From: Peromyscus leucopus
Taxonomy: Eukaryota; Chordata; Mammalia; Rodentia; Cricetidae
Direction: 5' to 3'
NCBI RefSeq assembly: GCF_004664715.2
Contig: NC_051063.1
Span: 70,232,518 to 70,296,517, forward strand
Length of the DNA stretch: 64,000 bases
Shown: positions 36,227-48,858 of the stretch, in pieces
Numbering within the stretch: position 1 is the stretch's first letter
How the letters are laid out: each line of letters opens with the position of its first letter
Made by a program: the position numbers and the translations under genes
The notes under the pieces: generated by a model
Told to the model about the DNA's origin: nothing
Databases searched by the model: none
Seen by the model: only the letters and a program-made list of their open reading frames with translations

Positions 36227-37664
36227 GTAAGCTGCAGGTGGCTCAGGAGGCCTGGATATAGAGTGGGGACAGGTATCTGCAGGCTCAAATGATGTTCTCA
36301 AATGATGCTACTGGTATGCAGAGACCTCTGCATCCTGAAGCCTTCTCTGGGAGCCAGCTCATTTTGAGAGGTTACATATGGGCATGCAACTCAGCAGAAA
36401 TAACTTGGGACACAGATTCACCATTCTAGCTGGGAAAGGAGCCACATCACTGTAGGAGCCAGGACAATAAGTTCAAATTCTTGGCTTCTAACGGATGCTT
36501 GCAAGTGATCTCCTTTGCCCTTTATAGATTGCAAAACAGACCTCAGGGTGAGAAGTTGACTCCAGCTTGTCTGCATCAACATTTGTCATCTTGAGACCTC
36601 TTCCTGCTATGGGCTCAGAGGAAGGATGGCCAGCTTGCCCAGCACTGTAGGCCAGGGTCAAGTCGACCCTGAGAGGCAGGGCACTCTTGTAGGAAGAGTT
36701 AACAGAAACCTTTTCTGGGCCCAGCACTAGATGGGGGCTGGGAACATCACTGTGAGCAAGACTACCCTCAGTCTTCTTCATGGACCTCATAAACAGGTCC
36801 TAGAACTAGCAAGAATAACAAGAGATGAAGGGAAGGACTGGAATATCAGAGCACTTATGTAGGGCTTGCCAACCCAAATCTTAAAATCTGCAGGCTCGGA
36901 GAAGCCTCTGGTTTATTGCTGTGAGTACAGGAATGAGGAGGTCTCCTTAGGAAAATGTTTTGGTCCTCAGGAGATGAAATCATAAGTATGATTCTGAGTA
37001 AAAGTCCTCTGGGGGAAATAACCATATTCAGTAAACTGCAGCTTAGCAAGCTTACCAAGATCTCAGGAGGAAGGGGATGCAGGAGACAGAGAAGGGGACC
37101 TCTCTAATAGGTTCCTATTAGACTGTTCTATGGGCTACTGGCTCCTTCCTGCCATCCAGAGCACTTTAGGAGAGGCATTTGGAGACCAAAGCAAGGCCAC
37201 ACTTGAATGCATTGTTGTTGTGCAAGGGGTCTGGCAAGTTACCTGTTGCTTCCATCCCATGACACATTCCAGGATGACGAGAAATGAAGACACTAGAGGG
37301 ATGTGCAAAGGGCTGGCCCATTGCATGCTGTGTGTCTAGCTAGTGTATCAAGCTAGGTACAGACACAGGCTTGGTCCCGATGTGTTCTCCAGGCACTGTT
37401 CAGTCTCTAGCTCAACAAAGAGCCCCTGTTTCAGGCACAGATACTCCCACAGTGGGAGTGTCCCCTTGGCACCTTCACTCACACAAGGTCCTGAAGATTC
37501 TACTTGGTCTAAATGTTAGGCTACCGACACAGATGTCAACAGATAAGCACTATAAGCATACTCACACAGGATAACATTGGAGGATCTCCATTTCTAGCCT
37601 TCAGTTTGCACAGGAAGCAGCAGCAGAGACCTGTGGCTGTGGGGAGCTTATTCAATATGGTGAT

Positions 37665-38040
37665 GTGTTCATTCATTTTGCATCACCATAACAAATACCC
37701 AAGACAAATCGACTTGCAAGGAGAAAAGGGTTGATTTAGGCTCAGTTTTTGACGTTTCAGTTATATCGGTTAGCGCTATTGCCTTTTGGCTTATGGCAAA
37801 ACAGCACATCATGGTGAGATGGACAAAGTGGAGCAAAGATGCTCATCTCACAGCACCGGGAAGCAAAGGAGAGAGGAGACCAGGATCCCACAGTCTCCTT
37901 CCAGGGCACATCTCCAATGACCTGAAAATGCCCACTTTACTCCATCTCTTAAAGTCTCTACTACCTTCCTGCAGCTCCAAGCTGGGGGCTGAGCCTTTCA
38001 CACGCAGGAAGATAGATACTACAGATCCAAAACGTAGCGA
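37665..38040 (-). mobile_element. MaLR-type LTR, antisense
   Basis: 'tgcatcaccataacaaatac', 'gggttgatttaggctcagtt' and 'catcatggtgagatggacaa', ending near 'gatccaaa'. These are eutherian LTR-type repeat landmarks. The subfamily is unsure. Confidence 0.55.
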
Positions 38041-38044
38041 TTAC

Positions 38045-38650
38045 ATACCTGTATTGCTTTCTTGCCGTGCTGTAAGATATTGCCACATACACGCTGGCTT
38101 AAAATCATGAACGTTGAGTCAGGTGGTGGTGGTGCATGCCTTTAATCCCAGCACTCACGAGGCAGAGACAGGAGGATCTCTGTAAGTTCCAGACCAACCT
38201 GGTCTACAGAGCGAGATCCAGGACAGGCACCAAAACTACACAGAGAAACACTGTCTTGGAAAAAAAAAAAATCATGAATGTACATTCCCTCAGAGCTCTG
38301 GAGACCGGGGGTCAAAATCAAGGTGCCTACAGGGTCAGTCCTGTCTGGAGGCTCAGAGTAAAGCATGCCACATCCTCTCTCCCAGCTCTGGTGGCTTCTG
38401 GCCTTCGCTGAAGCTCCTTGGCTCATCAATGGCCCCCTGCAGTCCCTGCCTTTGTCTTTGTATAACCTTCTTCCTATGTCTGTGTGCTTTTGGATCCAAT
38501 TTCCTCCTCTCATACTGAGCTAAGTCCACCCATCCAGTGTGACCACATATTAACTTGATTATATCTGCAAGGACCAGACTTCCAACGGCCAGGTCAAAAG
38601 AAAGTCATAGTCACAGTCTTAGGAATTTAGACTTGAATGTATCTTTTTGT
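38045..38650 (-). mobile_element. MLT1-type LTR, antisense, carrying a B1
   Basis: 'gccacatacacgctggctta' before and 'tccctcagagctctggagac' after the B1, then 'tgaccacatattaacttgat' and 'tctgcaaggaccagacttcc'. The order matches an MLT1 LTR in reverse. Confidence 0.75.
38115..38268 (+). mobile_element. B1 SINE inside the MLT1, with target duplication
   Basis: 'gcatgcctttaatcccagca' through 'aaaactacacagagaaacac' and an A tail. The flanks AAAATCATGAACGT (38101-38114) and AAAATCATGAATGT (after the A tail, to about 38281) differ at one base. Confidence 0.93.
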
Positions 38651-41600
38651 GTATATGTGTGTGTATGGGAGGGGGTGTACAATTCCTCTTGCAACATCAG
38701 TCAACTTTGATGTTTTTCCCAAAACAAATACCCTTATAAGTTCATGTGCCTCTAAATGAACATTTTAAAACTGTATATAATAAAAGGGGCCCAGTCTGGA
38801 TGCATAGTATTAAATAAACAAGTCACCTTTTTATTCCCCAAATTCCAAGACAGTCCTGGCCACTGGAACGCTCTTGGGGGGACTTGACCAGCAGGGATTT
38901 TTATGGCCATTCCAACTGTCCCTATGGTATGGATGTGTTGAGGAGAGCTTTATTTCTGTGTTTGTTTGTGTTAGGTCAGTTAGATCAGACAAGTTCTGAA
39001 ACCAGAGCCTTGTGTAAGCTCGGGCTAGTGAGAGGGAACGTTTAAGGCCCCATTAAACACGTCTACAGTATGCATCTTGTCTTCAGCCTGTCTGCTGGCA
39101 AGATGATAAAAGCAAAATGCAGATGTTTCCTTACATGCTAAATTAGTTCATAAATCATGTGCGCGAACGAGCCCCGGCTGCAGACGTCTGATGGAAGGAA
39201 GGCTCAGGTTTGCTTTTCCATGCTGGAGTAGCTGCCCCTGATGAGAGGCAGTCTTGGCTCAGGGACAGACCTAAGTGCTTCAGGTGGGAGCTCTGGCACC
39301 TGCCGAGGCTGAGAGGGGCCTTGGATTTGCAGGAGCAATGACGAAAGGGACCAGGGGCCAGCTGTTTCACGTTGCCTGCTAAGTTTTCAGCAGCCTCGGA
39401 GGCTTAGGGACAGATTGCGGCATGTGTGTACGCGCACATATGCATACATATGTGGGTGTAAGTGCTAATTAGGGCTAAGGGTCTCTGTTTGAAGGGCAGG
39501 GAAAGTTTTATGAGCAGTTGGGGGTGACGGAGGGCTCATGAAGTAGCTTTATAAATTCCTGGCTACAGTCCCCAGCTCCTGATGGGGAGCTTCCCATTGC
39601 ATGGAGGTGAATGGAAACTAAGCAGGTGGGTTCTGGTGCAGGGTGGGTGGAGAGAAAAGCACAGAAGTGAGAAGTGGCTGGAGGTTCTCCATGTAACTAT
39701 GGAAATGGGGTTAAGGGAGCTAGGAGGGCCAAGAATCAGCTCAAGGAGAAGTGACGGCAGGGAGCTAAAGGGTATAGCTACTAAGTTTGTCTTGTGCAGG
39801 GTCAGAAGATGGAGCAGCTTGCTGTGTATGTAGAGTAGCTAAGGGCCCGAAGCAGTAAGGGCAGAGGCTAGGGAAGGTCCTGGGGTGTAAGACAGGTAGA
39901 AAAGGTTCTTGGGAGGAAAAGTAAGTAACAGGTGGCAACTATTGAGCTGTGGACGAAAAGCTGAGATGATAAATACTCTAGCCTGTGGGTTTCTGTCTTC
40001 TCCCAGGTCAGCACCCTGTCAATTCACTAGAGTCACTTGGAACTATAGGTGACGCTTCTCCATCAACTCTGTGTGGGATCGTGAGTGATCGAGCCATGTG
40101 CAGGTTCATAGGTAGACGGAGCCTTGTGCAAACACTAACTATAACCTGATAGTCGAGTGTTTCAGAATTAGCTCTTGCCTCTTCCTTTCAAATGAGCCCA
40201 AAGCAGCATAGCCTGATTGTATATGGGAAGCATATACAATCAAGTACAGCCACGTGGGCACCTGCATTTGGCAGGGTTTGTACCTGGAAGAGGTAGGTGG
40301 TGACCCTTGCCATTCTCTATCGACACATTCAGGACTTCATCCTGTTCTCACTGAAGCTCCCCACACTTGGCCTTGACTGTCTTCCACTGGAGTCTCAGAC
40401 CCTCCCTGGGTCACATCCCCATCATGTCCAGATCCCCCCTCCTATGTCTGCCACCCCTCCCTAGTTGATCTCATTTTCTATCTTCCCTTAACTCCTAAAT
40501 GATGACAAAATGCAGGATGGAAGCATGTCTGCCCCTTCTCTCTGCAGCGTGACACCCTGCCTGAGCTCATGTCTAGGATCTTTAAACTCTTACCCCTAAT
40601 ATCTCCCCCTTGACACATAAGCTGGTGTATGGAGGCTTTTGCTTCTCAACTGAGCTCTTATTAAAAGATGAGCTACTAAGGCTACCTCAATGCTACAGAC
40701 TCAGCCTGACAGGGCCTTACACAACCAGCCTGTGTGGCCTGACTACTTCCTCAGCCCATTTCCCATCATCCTCTTGTCATGGCTTTCTTCCATGGCTCTT
40801 CCAATTTTGGTTATGTATCTGACCTTTAGGCATGCAGAAAAACTACCAGGAGCATCACCTTTCACAAGCCCCTCTTTCCTCTACGTCCCCATTGCTGTTT
40901 GGTTCTTAACACTTACAAATCTCCCACCTCCATGCCTTCTTCATTTTGGACTATCTTCTGTTGGTATGTGCTGGGGCAATGTCCCCCAACCAGAAAGAAG
41001 CATGGGTGGCCACATGGCACACCAGACTCCCTGCTGTATCTCATGAATCAGACAGACTTAATCTGAAGTTCGTTATCCACACTTCCCAAGGTGGGCCAAG
41101 CCTTTCAAATCACGGGCCAGCAGAGGGGCGGAATTCTCTAGAGGGCACTTGCAAATTTCCTTTCCCAGAAGACTGTTGACAGTTCTTGGCTGCCTTGCAT
41201 TCTCAGAGCATCCAGGGGGAGATGTGACTCAGTAGATAAGCCATAGCAGCAGATGTGATGGCCAGAGCTCCTGCAGTCAGCCTAGCGGGGCCGCGGCATC
41301 ATCTCTTCTGCCCCCATCTGATCCCATGAATGCTTTCCCATAAAATATTGAAAGAAATATTTGTGGTCAGCTCTCCCCAATATTAACCTCAGAGGAATTT
41401 TAAAATGTGCTTATCAGAGAAAAGTAAATTTTCCTTTATCAGCTCACAGAAAAAACACAGGAAGCATGAGCTACTTGAAGACTCCTGACTCAGAGTCCTT
41501 CATAGGCAGACTTCAGACACTGCCAGGGGGTGCCCTACTGCGTTGCTTTGTATTTTTAAGAAGTTTGTGTCTTTTTTTAAGAAGGGTAGAAAGAAAGGAC

Positions 41601-42418
41601 CAACTTTCAGCTATTGATTAGAATTAGATTTACAGGAGGAGGTCATTTCCAATCACAAAACAGTAGGAGCTCTGGTCTGCAGATGGTGGGGAAATGGCTT
41701 TATAAGCAATTTGCCCAATGGCCTGGCTTTTGTTTTCCAAATGACTCTCTTTGTGCTCCACAAGACAGCGAAGTAATAAACCGTGTGGAAACGCTGAGGA
41801 ACTCATTTATAAAGTTTGTCAATGTTCCGTAAGTCTCCATTTCTTACGGTTCTCAACACAAGCCAGAGCCCCCTAGACTTGGAGCAAACTCTTGGATAAA
41901 GTTACTATTTGACTAGCAATGGCTTCCGTGGCTCGGCAGCAGCGTGTGTGACTTGTGTTCTTGGGTTTAAACTTGTCACTGAAGAGCACATTTTCTTTTA
42001 GCTTTACTCCAGTTTTGTTGACAAAAATCATATAAGCTTGTGCTGTGCCCGGCCCCTTCATAAAGGAGTGCACTGCAAAATAATTAGATGGCTATAACAT
42101 ACCCAGCCAGCACCAGCCCACTTATTTTTTTGTGCTGAGGACCATTAAGACATCTCAGTGATCTTTAGGTCATATGCTTCCCGATAATCTCTGCTCACCT
42201 CAATGTAAAGCAGGTCTTCAGCACATTCTTTCTTTTAAATAACCCAAGCTCTGTCCCCTGGACCAGCCTCTCCCAGACCACCTCCCAGCTCCTGCAACCT
42301 CTGGGCTAGTCTGTGCTAGTGAGTGCCGTTGTGAAATCCTGCCATGTTTGGCTTCCTCCAGCCTGTTTTCTTTCATTTACCACAAAGGTCATTTTGCAAT
42401 GACTATTTCTCTTTAAAA
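38651..42418. other. Intronic sequence, largely unique
   Basis: 3.8 kb with almost no recognised repeats. Two patches (about 39000-39200 and 41690-42090) are dense in AT-rich factor-like cores and repeat-free. Confidence 0.5.
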
Positions 42419-42450
42419 ATAAATAAATAAATAAATAAATATAAATAAAG
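42419..42450. repeat. (AAAT)n simple repeat
   Basis: About seven AAAT units with one interruption. Confidence 0.93.
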
Positions 42451-42572
42451 CTGAGACATTAAATCTCCCTGAAAATAAAAAAATAAAAATAAAACCTAAG
42501 CTCTATCCCCTTCCACCCCAGTCTCCTTTTCATCAGAGTCCTCTGCTCAATATATATTGTTGTTATAAACAC

Positions 42573-42701
42573 CATTATATATTGTTAGATATATTATATG
42601 TGATTTATATCATTATATATTGTTAGATATATTATATGTGATTTATATCATTATATATTGTTATATATGCTATATGTGATTTATATCATTATATATTGTT
42701 A
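42573..42701. repeat. 38-bp AT-rich minisatellite, three and a half units
   Basis: The unit starts CATTATATATTGTTA at 42573, 42611, 42649 and 42687, an exact 38-bp period. The third unit differs at few positions and the last is partial. Confidence 0.93.
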
Positions 42702-44339
42702 TAAAAATGCAGCAAAGTACACATGAGTGCTGATGTCTTTTCAACATATTGCTTTGGTTTCCTTTGAAATGCAAGGCAATAGTCCCCCTGCAGTGTGAGT
42801 GCCCCACCTTTAGACAGTTCTTTTTCATTTCTAAGGAGTCAGTTCCTACCAGCAGTGTGTACCAGTCCCTCTTCTTCATCCCTCTCCAATAGTTCCTGTG
42901 AGTTTTTTTTTCCATTGCCACTATCCTAACAGATTCAGTGATATCTGAATCTCAGATACTCAGTTTGTATTTCCATGGAGTTGTATATTGTGAGCATTTT
43001 TTCCATACATCTAATGGCCACTTAAGAAATGGCTATTGGGGTCTTTTACACACTTTAATAGTCAAGTTCTTTTCTTGATATCGTTGGAGTATTTTCCTCA
43101 TGTATTTTAGAAATTAACTTTTTATCAGATGTATGGTTTACAAATATCTTCTCCTGTCTTATAGGTTATCTCTTCATGTGGTTGATTTTTCTCTTGGATG
43201 CACAGAGTGTTTTAATTAGAATCCTCTAACTCAGCTTTTGTTTCTTGTGCTCTGAGAGCCATAATTCAAAAATGCATTGTCTGGAACAGTGTCGTGGAGG
43301 CTTTTCCAAATGTTTTCTTAAAGTGGTTTTATTCTTCAAGGTCCTACCTTTAAGTCTTTAGTCCATTTCAGATTGATGTTGTAAGATAAGGGTCGTTTTA
43401 TTCTTCTGCATACCCCAACACCACTGATTGAAGAGATTGTCCTTTGCCTACTGTGTATTTTCAAAGATGTTGTCAGAGATCAGTTGAACATAATATGTGG
43501 AGTCATTTCTGGATTCTCTCTTCTGTTCTGCAGCCTATCTGTCCGTTCTATGCCAGAGTCATGCTGTTCTCATTACTATTGCTTTATGGTAGATAGTAAA
43601 GTCGGGTAGCATGGTGTCTCTAGTGTGTCCCTTTACTTGAGATGCCTTTGTCTAGTCAGACTTTTTTGTGAATTCGTATGAATTTTAGTATTTTTCCTGT
43701 TTTTGTGAAAAGAATGTCATTTTGGGAATTGCATAGGCATTGCATTGGATGTGTAGATCATTTTGAGTAGTAAGGGTATTTCAACAATATTCTTCAAATT
43801 CTTGGCAGGGGGTCTATTTCCCCTTATTAATGTCCTTTCCAATCTTTCTTCAGCATTTTATAGTACAAACCTTTCCTAGCCTACTTAAATTTATTCCTAT
43901 TTTCATTTTTGGTGAAGCTATTAGGATGGGAAGCTCCTTGATTGCTTTTCCATCTATTTCATTGATAGCATATGGAAACAATGATTATGTATGTGCTGAA
44001 TCTGGTTCCTACTCCGGAAGTTTCAGCTGCTGTCTTTAGGAATTCCTCCATAACGAGATCATGTCTTCTTCATACAAAGATAATCTCACTTCAGATGCCC
44101 GTTGTCTAATTCTACAGACAAACAGAGGTGGTGAGGGTGGGCATCCTCGTCTTGTTCCCAGTCTTAGTGGGAAAACTACCACATTTGCAGTGCTCACTTC
44201 ATTTGTCGTTTCTGCCCTGCATTAAGCTGATGGATATTTTCTCTTTACTTATTACCTTAATATGTTGAGGGTTTTTTTTTTATTACAGGATGTTGAGATT
44301 TGTCAAGTAATGGTTTTTCTTTTTGGTTCTATTAGTAGT

Positions 44340-44344
<5 letters not shown>

Positions 44345-44384
<40 letters not shown>
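44345..44384. repeat. (CA)n microsatellite
   Basis: About 20 CA units inside the L1M. Confidence 0.96.
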
Positions 44385-44386
<2 letters not shown>

Positions 44387-44971
44387 CCCAGGGAAAAATC
44401 ATACTTTACAGATGAACAAACCTTTAAATCACTGAGAGATAATGAAGTCAGCTTACTCATTGTTCATCAGATAAGTCCATCACAGTAATTGACCTCTATT
44501 ATGTTTGTCTAGATTGGATACTAAGGTAACACAGCCACTTAAAATTAATTTGAAAGTATTCTCTCTTCACTTGTCTGCAAGTGCCTTGGAAGGCCTCTAT
44601 TGGATCTCACTGAGCTCTTCCATAGAAGTCAACAATGAAGCCTTCAGGCTTCTCCTTGGTAGGATTTCTTTTTTAAAGTTTCTTCCTAAGTGTCTTCATG
44701 TGCTATTAGCCTGTCCTGACTTTCCCTTTCTTCTAGACTTATTCTTGGTAGATTTAATCTTCTTGGAAATTTATGCCCTTCTTCAAGATTATCCAATTTG
44801 TAGATATAATTATACACAGCTGTCTCGCATGGTCCTTTGTACTTCTGTGGTATCAGTTGCAATGTCTCCCCTAATTTCTGATTTTATTCCTTAGAGTGTT
44901 TTCTTTCTTCATCTAAAGCCTTATCAATTTTCTTTACCTTTTCAAACCAACTCATATTTTTAAAATTAATA

Positions 44972-44973
<2 letters not shown>

Positions 44974-45006
<33 letters not shown>

Positions 45007-45185
45007 TGTGTCTGTGTCTGTGTGTCTGTGTGTGTAAACCAGCCTTTGCATGCATGTGGGAGTAAGATGACAACTTTTGGGAGTCCATTCTCTTTCCTAC
45101 CTTTACATGGGTTCTTTACATGGAACTCAGGTCATCTGGATTTCTGGCAAGCACCCTTACCTGCTGAGCGATCGCATCAGCCCTT
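44974..45185 (-). mobile_element. B3/B4-type SINE fragment, antisense, with (GT)n
   Basis: A GT repeat (44974-45034), then 'atgcatgtgggagtaagatg' and 'acatggaactcaggtcatct', and the head 'ttacctgctgagcgatcgca'. It interrupts L1 ORF2 text, which resumes near 45200. Confidence 0.7.
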
Positions 45186-46344
45186 AAACCCAACTCTTTG
45201 CTATCTTAATCCTTTGTATTTTTCCAGTATTTCACTCATTTTGGCTTCGGTTGTTGTCAATTCCTCCTCCTCCTAACTTTGGCCTTGGTCTGTTCTTCTT
45301 TATCTCATTCCTTGAGTATAATGTTACATCTTTTGAAATCTTCATGCGTGTAGGCATATGAACTCCCTCTCAGTGCTGCTTCTGCCAAATCCTGTGTGTA
45401 TTGTTCTGCTCCTCCACTTCCGTCTTGTGATATTTATTTCTCCTTTGCTTTCTTCTTTGGGCAATTGGTTGTGCTAATGCATCTTGTTTAATCTCCATGT
45501 ATTTGTGAACTTTCCTATAACTGATTTTCACTTTATACTACGATGGCTGTAGAATTTCAGTCTTAGGCTTGCTTAGGCATGCCTGTGGCTGAATATATGA
45601 TCTGTCCCAAAGCATGTATTATATGCACTTAGAGAAGAATGCCTATGTTGATGTTTAGGGGTAGAATGTTCTATGTATGTCTGTTAGGTCCATTTGATTT
45701 AAAGGGTAGCTAAAGTTGAATGGTTGAATGTTTCTGCATTGATTTTCTGTCCCCTGACAGAATTCATTATTGAAAGTGAGATCTCATATAGTCCCCAGTA
45801 TTGCATGACTTTCTTATTTACCTTCAGGCTTGTTGCTTACTTGGTGCATTTTAGGTATTCCTATGTTGAGTGCATATGCATGCTTGTATGTGCACATGCA
45901 TGAGTATGCAAGTATATGTGTTTTATACTCTTCATGAAAAGCCTTCTGATCTTTAGCAGTATTTCTCCATATCACATCATTAACCTACATCATTGCATAA
46001 ACCACCTTGTCTCTCTCTGTGTGTTTGGCTTGGTCTATTTGTCCTGATCTAAACATAGCCTCTCCTGGTCCCTTTGTGTTCCCCTTGATATGGAGCATGT
46101 TTCCTATTGATATCCTTCTAGTTTATGTACCATTAAAGCTAGAGCAAGTTCTCATACACAGCACACAAGTCTGTTTTGTTTTGTTTTTAGTTATTTATAT
46201 TTACATCTATTTTTATTTCTACTCTCTTGAGAGAAGGTCTTGCTTGCTATTGCTATCACCTAGGCTGACATTGAACTAGAAATGCTCCAGATTCTACTAC
46301 CCAAGTTCTAGGATCACAGACGTGTAAACTACACCTGACTGTTT

Positions 46345-46520
46345 TTGTTTGTTTGTTTGGTTGGTTGGTTGGTTTTTCAAGACAGGATTTCTCTGTGTAG
46401 CTTTGTGCCTTTCCTGGATCTCGCTCTGTAGACCAAACTGGCCTCAAACTCACAAAGATCTGCCTGCCTCTGCCTCCCAAGTGCTGGGATTAAAGGCGTG
46501 TGCTACCACTGCCCAGCCTG
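46345..46520 (-). mobile_element. B1 SINE, antisense, nested in L1M
   Basis: (GTTT)n/(GGTT)n tail, then 'gacaggatttctctgtgtag' and 'gtgctgggattaaaggcgtg'. A flanking 'CTGACTGTTTTT' occurs on both sides (about 46336 and 46518), a probable target duplication. Confidence 0.93.
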
Positions 46521-46554
46521 ACTGTTTTTAATCTGTGCATTCACTCTGTGACTT

Positions 46555-46768
46555 TTCCCTCCTTATTTTATGTATATGGGTATTTTACCTGTATGTATGC
46601 ATGTTATCACATACATGCGGTGCCAGCAAAAGCCAGAAAAGGGAGTCAGATCTCCTTGGACTAGAATTATAGATCATTATGAGCTGCCATGTGGGTGCTA
46701 GACATTGAACCCTGGTCCTCTGGAAACACAGTCAGAGCTCTTAACCACTGAGCCATCTCTCCAGCACC
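46555..46768 (-). mobile_element. B2/B3 SINE, antisense, nested in L1M
   Basis: 'gtgctagacattgaaccctg' and 'aaccactgagccatctctcc' at the head end. The diverged middle keeps 'gccagaaaagggagtcagat'. Confidence 0.9.
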
Positions 46769-48073
46769 CACTCTGACATTTGGTAGAGAATTTAATTCAT
46801 GTGCGCTCCAGATAATTGTTGAAAAGTAAAAACTTCCTACTGCCAGTTTTTACTTTCTTTTTTATTTTTATAGCTTCTTGGTGTTTTCTCTCCCTTCATG
46901 TCTTCGTCTGTGTTGATGGTATTGTAGTGATGGATTCGATCCTTCTTTCTCTGTCTACTTCCAAGACTCTGTGTTTGATTTTTGGATATTTCATCGAGTG
47001 TGTTGGTGTAGTCTTCTCTGAGAGGATCTGATTGGAAGCATTTGAGATCCCCGCACTTAGATGTTAATATCTTTACCTAGACTTTTAGCTTTGTTTCTTT
47101 AAACAAACTCTCTGCCCCTTTCTCTTTTCTTCTTGGAATCTTGTAATACATTATTTTAGGTTTCTTAATGATGTCTTCTAAAGCATGGAGATTTTCTCTA
47201 TTCTCTTTTATTTTTTTTCTATGACTAGATATTTTCAAATAATCCATTTTTGAGTTCAGATTCTTTCTTCTGCTTGATCAGTCTGACTATTGACAACCTA
47301 TTATATTTTTTCATTTCATTTATTGTAGTCTTTAGCTTCATTCAGAATTACAGAATTCTCCCTCTTGTCAAAAAAACCCATTTCAATCTGGTAAACTTTT
47401 TATTTTGTTCATTTGTTGTTTTCCTTATTTCACCGAACTGTTTCTTTGTGTACTCTTATAATATGGTGAGCTTCTGTCAGTGATTTCGAATTCTTTTTCC
47501 GGGAATTTATAGATCTCTGTCTTTTTGGTATCAGCTGCTGTACAATGGTTGTAGCCTTTGGAAGTGTGTGTTTCCTTGGATTTTCATGTTTCTTGCCTTG
47601 TATTGACATCTGCACATGTAATGGAGCACTAACTTCCTCCAAGCTTTATAGGCTGGTTCTTCAGGGTTAAGGGTAGTCAGTTCTGTGGATGGGTGTAGAT
47701 GAACTAATTAATTGGTGGCTTGCCACTTCTGGATCCAGTGATAGCACAGTGAAGTAAGTGTGTATAGCTGTTAGTTGAGGTTGGTCATACCTGAGATTAC
47801 TAGTGTTCATAATAACAGCAAGGGCTGTTGGGGTCTTCCTGATCTGTCTTTCTCCTACTGAGGAAGCCATAGACAAGGAGCCTCTTTTGGCACTTGGTCT
47901 GGCTTTCAGGAGTGATGGCAACAATATTATTCATGATTCTGCACAGTGCCATGGATTCAGGGTCTGTAACACAGGCACTTTTGGAGGAATCAAGGACCAG
48001 AACCTGCATATTTTCCAGAAAATGTGAAGTATGCCAAATTGTATAAAATAAAATTATTATTATATAACAATTA

Positions 48074-48112
48074 ATAATAATAATAATAATTTATTAGTAT
48101 TAGTATTATTGC
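48074..48112. repeat. (AAT)n-rich repeat
   Basis: Imperfect AAT/ATT units. Confidence 0.8.
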
Positions 48113-48127
48113 TATCAGCAGCAGCAA

Positions 48128-48262
48128 AGCCAGGTTTTGCTATGTAGCTCTGGCTGACCTGGTACTTATTATGTAGCTTAGGCTGGCCTTGAACTCATGG
48201 CAGTCCTCCTACCCCAACTTCTTCAGTGCTGGGATTATAGGTGTCTGTCACCAGGCCTAGCC
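48128..48262 (-). mobile_element. Old B1-type SINE, antisense
   Basis: 'aggctggccttgaactcatg' and 'cagtgctgggattataggtg', with many changes. Confidence 0.8.
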
Positions 48263-48521
48263 AGATTTTCTTTTATTGAAGACAATGAAATCCTACCCAG
48301 TGAGCACTGATAATTTTGGAAAATATAAATTAGTTAAACTTAATGGTTGCTCTCCTGTAGCTGGCTTTTCTTTTTTTCTCAGTGTCTTCTAGTCCAATGC
48401 TACCTACAGTTCCAGAAGAGGACCTATGTTTCTTAGAGTCATTTTCAAAAATGTTTGTGCTTTTCATAGTGTTTTCTCTCAGAAGTTCATAATGCCTAGG
48501 ATTGTTAAAGACCCTTACTGC

Positions 48522-48740
48522 CGGGGTGGTGGCGCACGCCTTTAATCCCAGCACTTGGGAGGCAGAGGCAGGTGAATCTCTGTGAGTTTGAGGCCAGCCT
48601 AGACTACAGAGCGTGATCCAGGACAGGCACCAAAACTACATAAAGAAACCCTGTCTCAAAAAACAAAACAAAACAAAACAAACAAAAAACAAAAAACAAA
48701 AAAAAAAAACAAAAAACAAAAGCAAAAAACCCCTTACAAG
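48522..48740 (+). mobile_element. B1 SINE with long A-rich tail
   Basis: 'ggtggtggcgcacgccttta' through 'gaaaccctgtctcaaaaaac', then (AAAAC)n. The flanks 'acccttac' (48511-48518) and 'ccccttac' (about 48729-48736) suggest a short target duplication. Confidence 0.93.
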
Positions 48741-48830
48741 TCCTGCACTAAGGATAAGTGTTTAAATCCATTTTATCTTATTAACCTTGAACTGTTCTAA
48801 AAGACCACTTTGGAAATATTGTGCTGGGAT

Positions 48831-48858
48831 TTTGTTTGTTTGTTTGTTTGTTTGTTTA
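48831..48858. repeat. (GTTT)n simple repeat
   Basis: Seven TTTG units. Confidence 0.9.

Larger units (their letters stand above)
42715..48040 (-). mobile_element. Ancient L1M, nearly full length, antisense, with nested SINEs
   Basis: Antisense L1 landmarks run in the correct order: ORF2 C-terminal end (42715-43200), RT region and upstream ORF2 (43300-44390), the 'tggtatcagttgcaatgtct' region (about 44850), more ORF2 with 'tatgtctgttaggtccattt' (about 45690), ORF1-like sequence ('tgatttcgaattctttttcc', about 47480), and 5' UTR-like sequence to about 48040. It is heavily mutated with no usable frame. Insertions within it are listed separately. Confidence 0.75.

Noticed and set aside
44505..44894. 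129-codon plus-strand frame with hydrophobic segments
   Set aside because: Antisense of L1M ORF2. The T-rich strand yields false membrane-like peptides.
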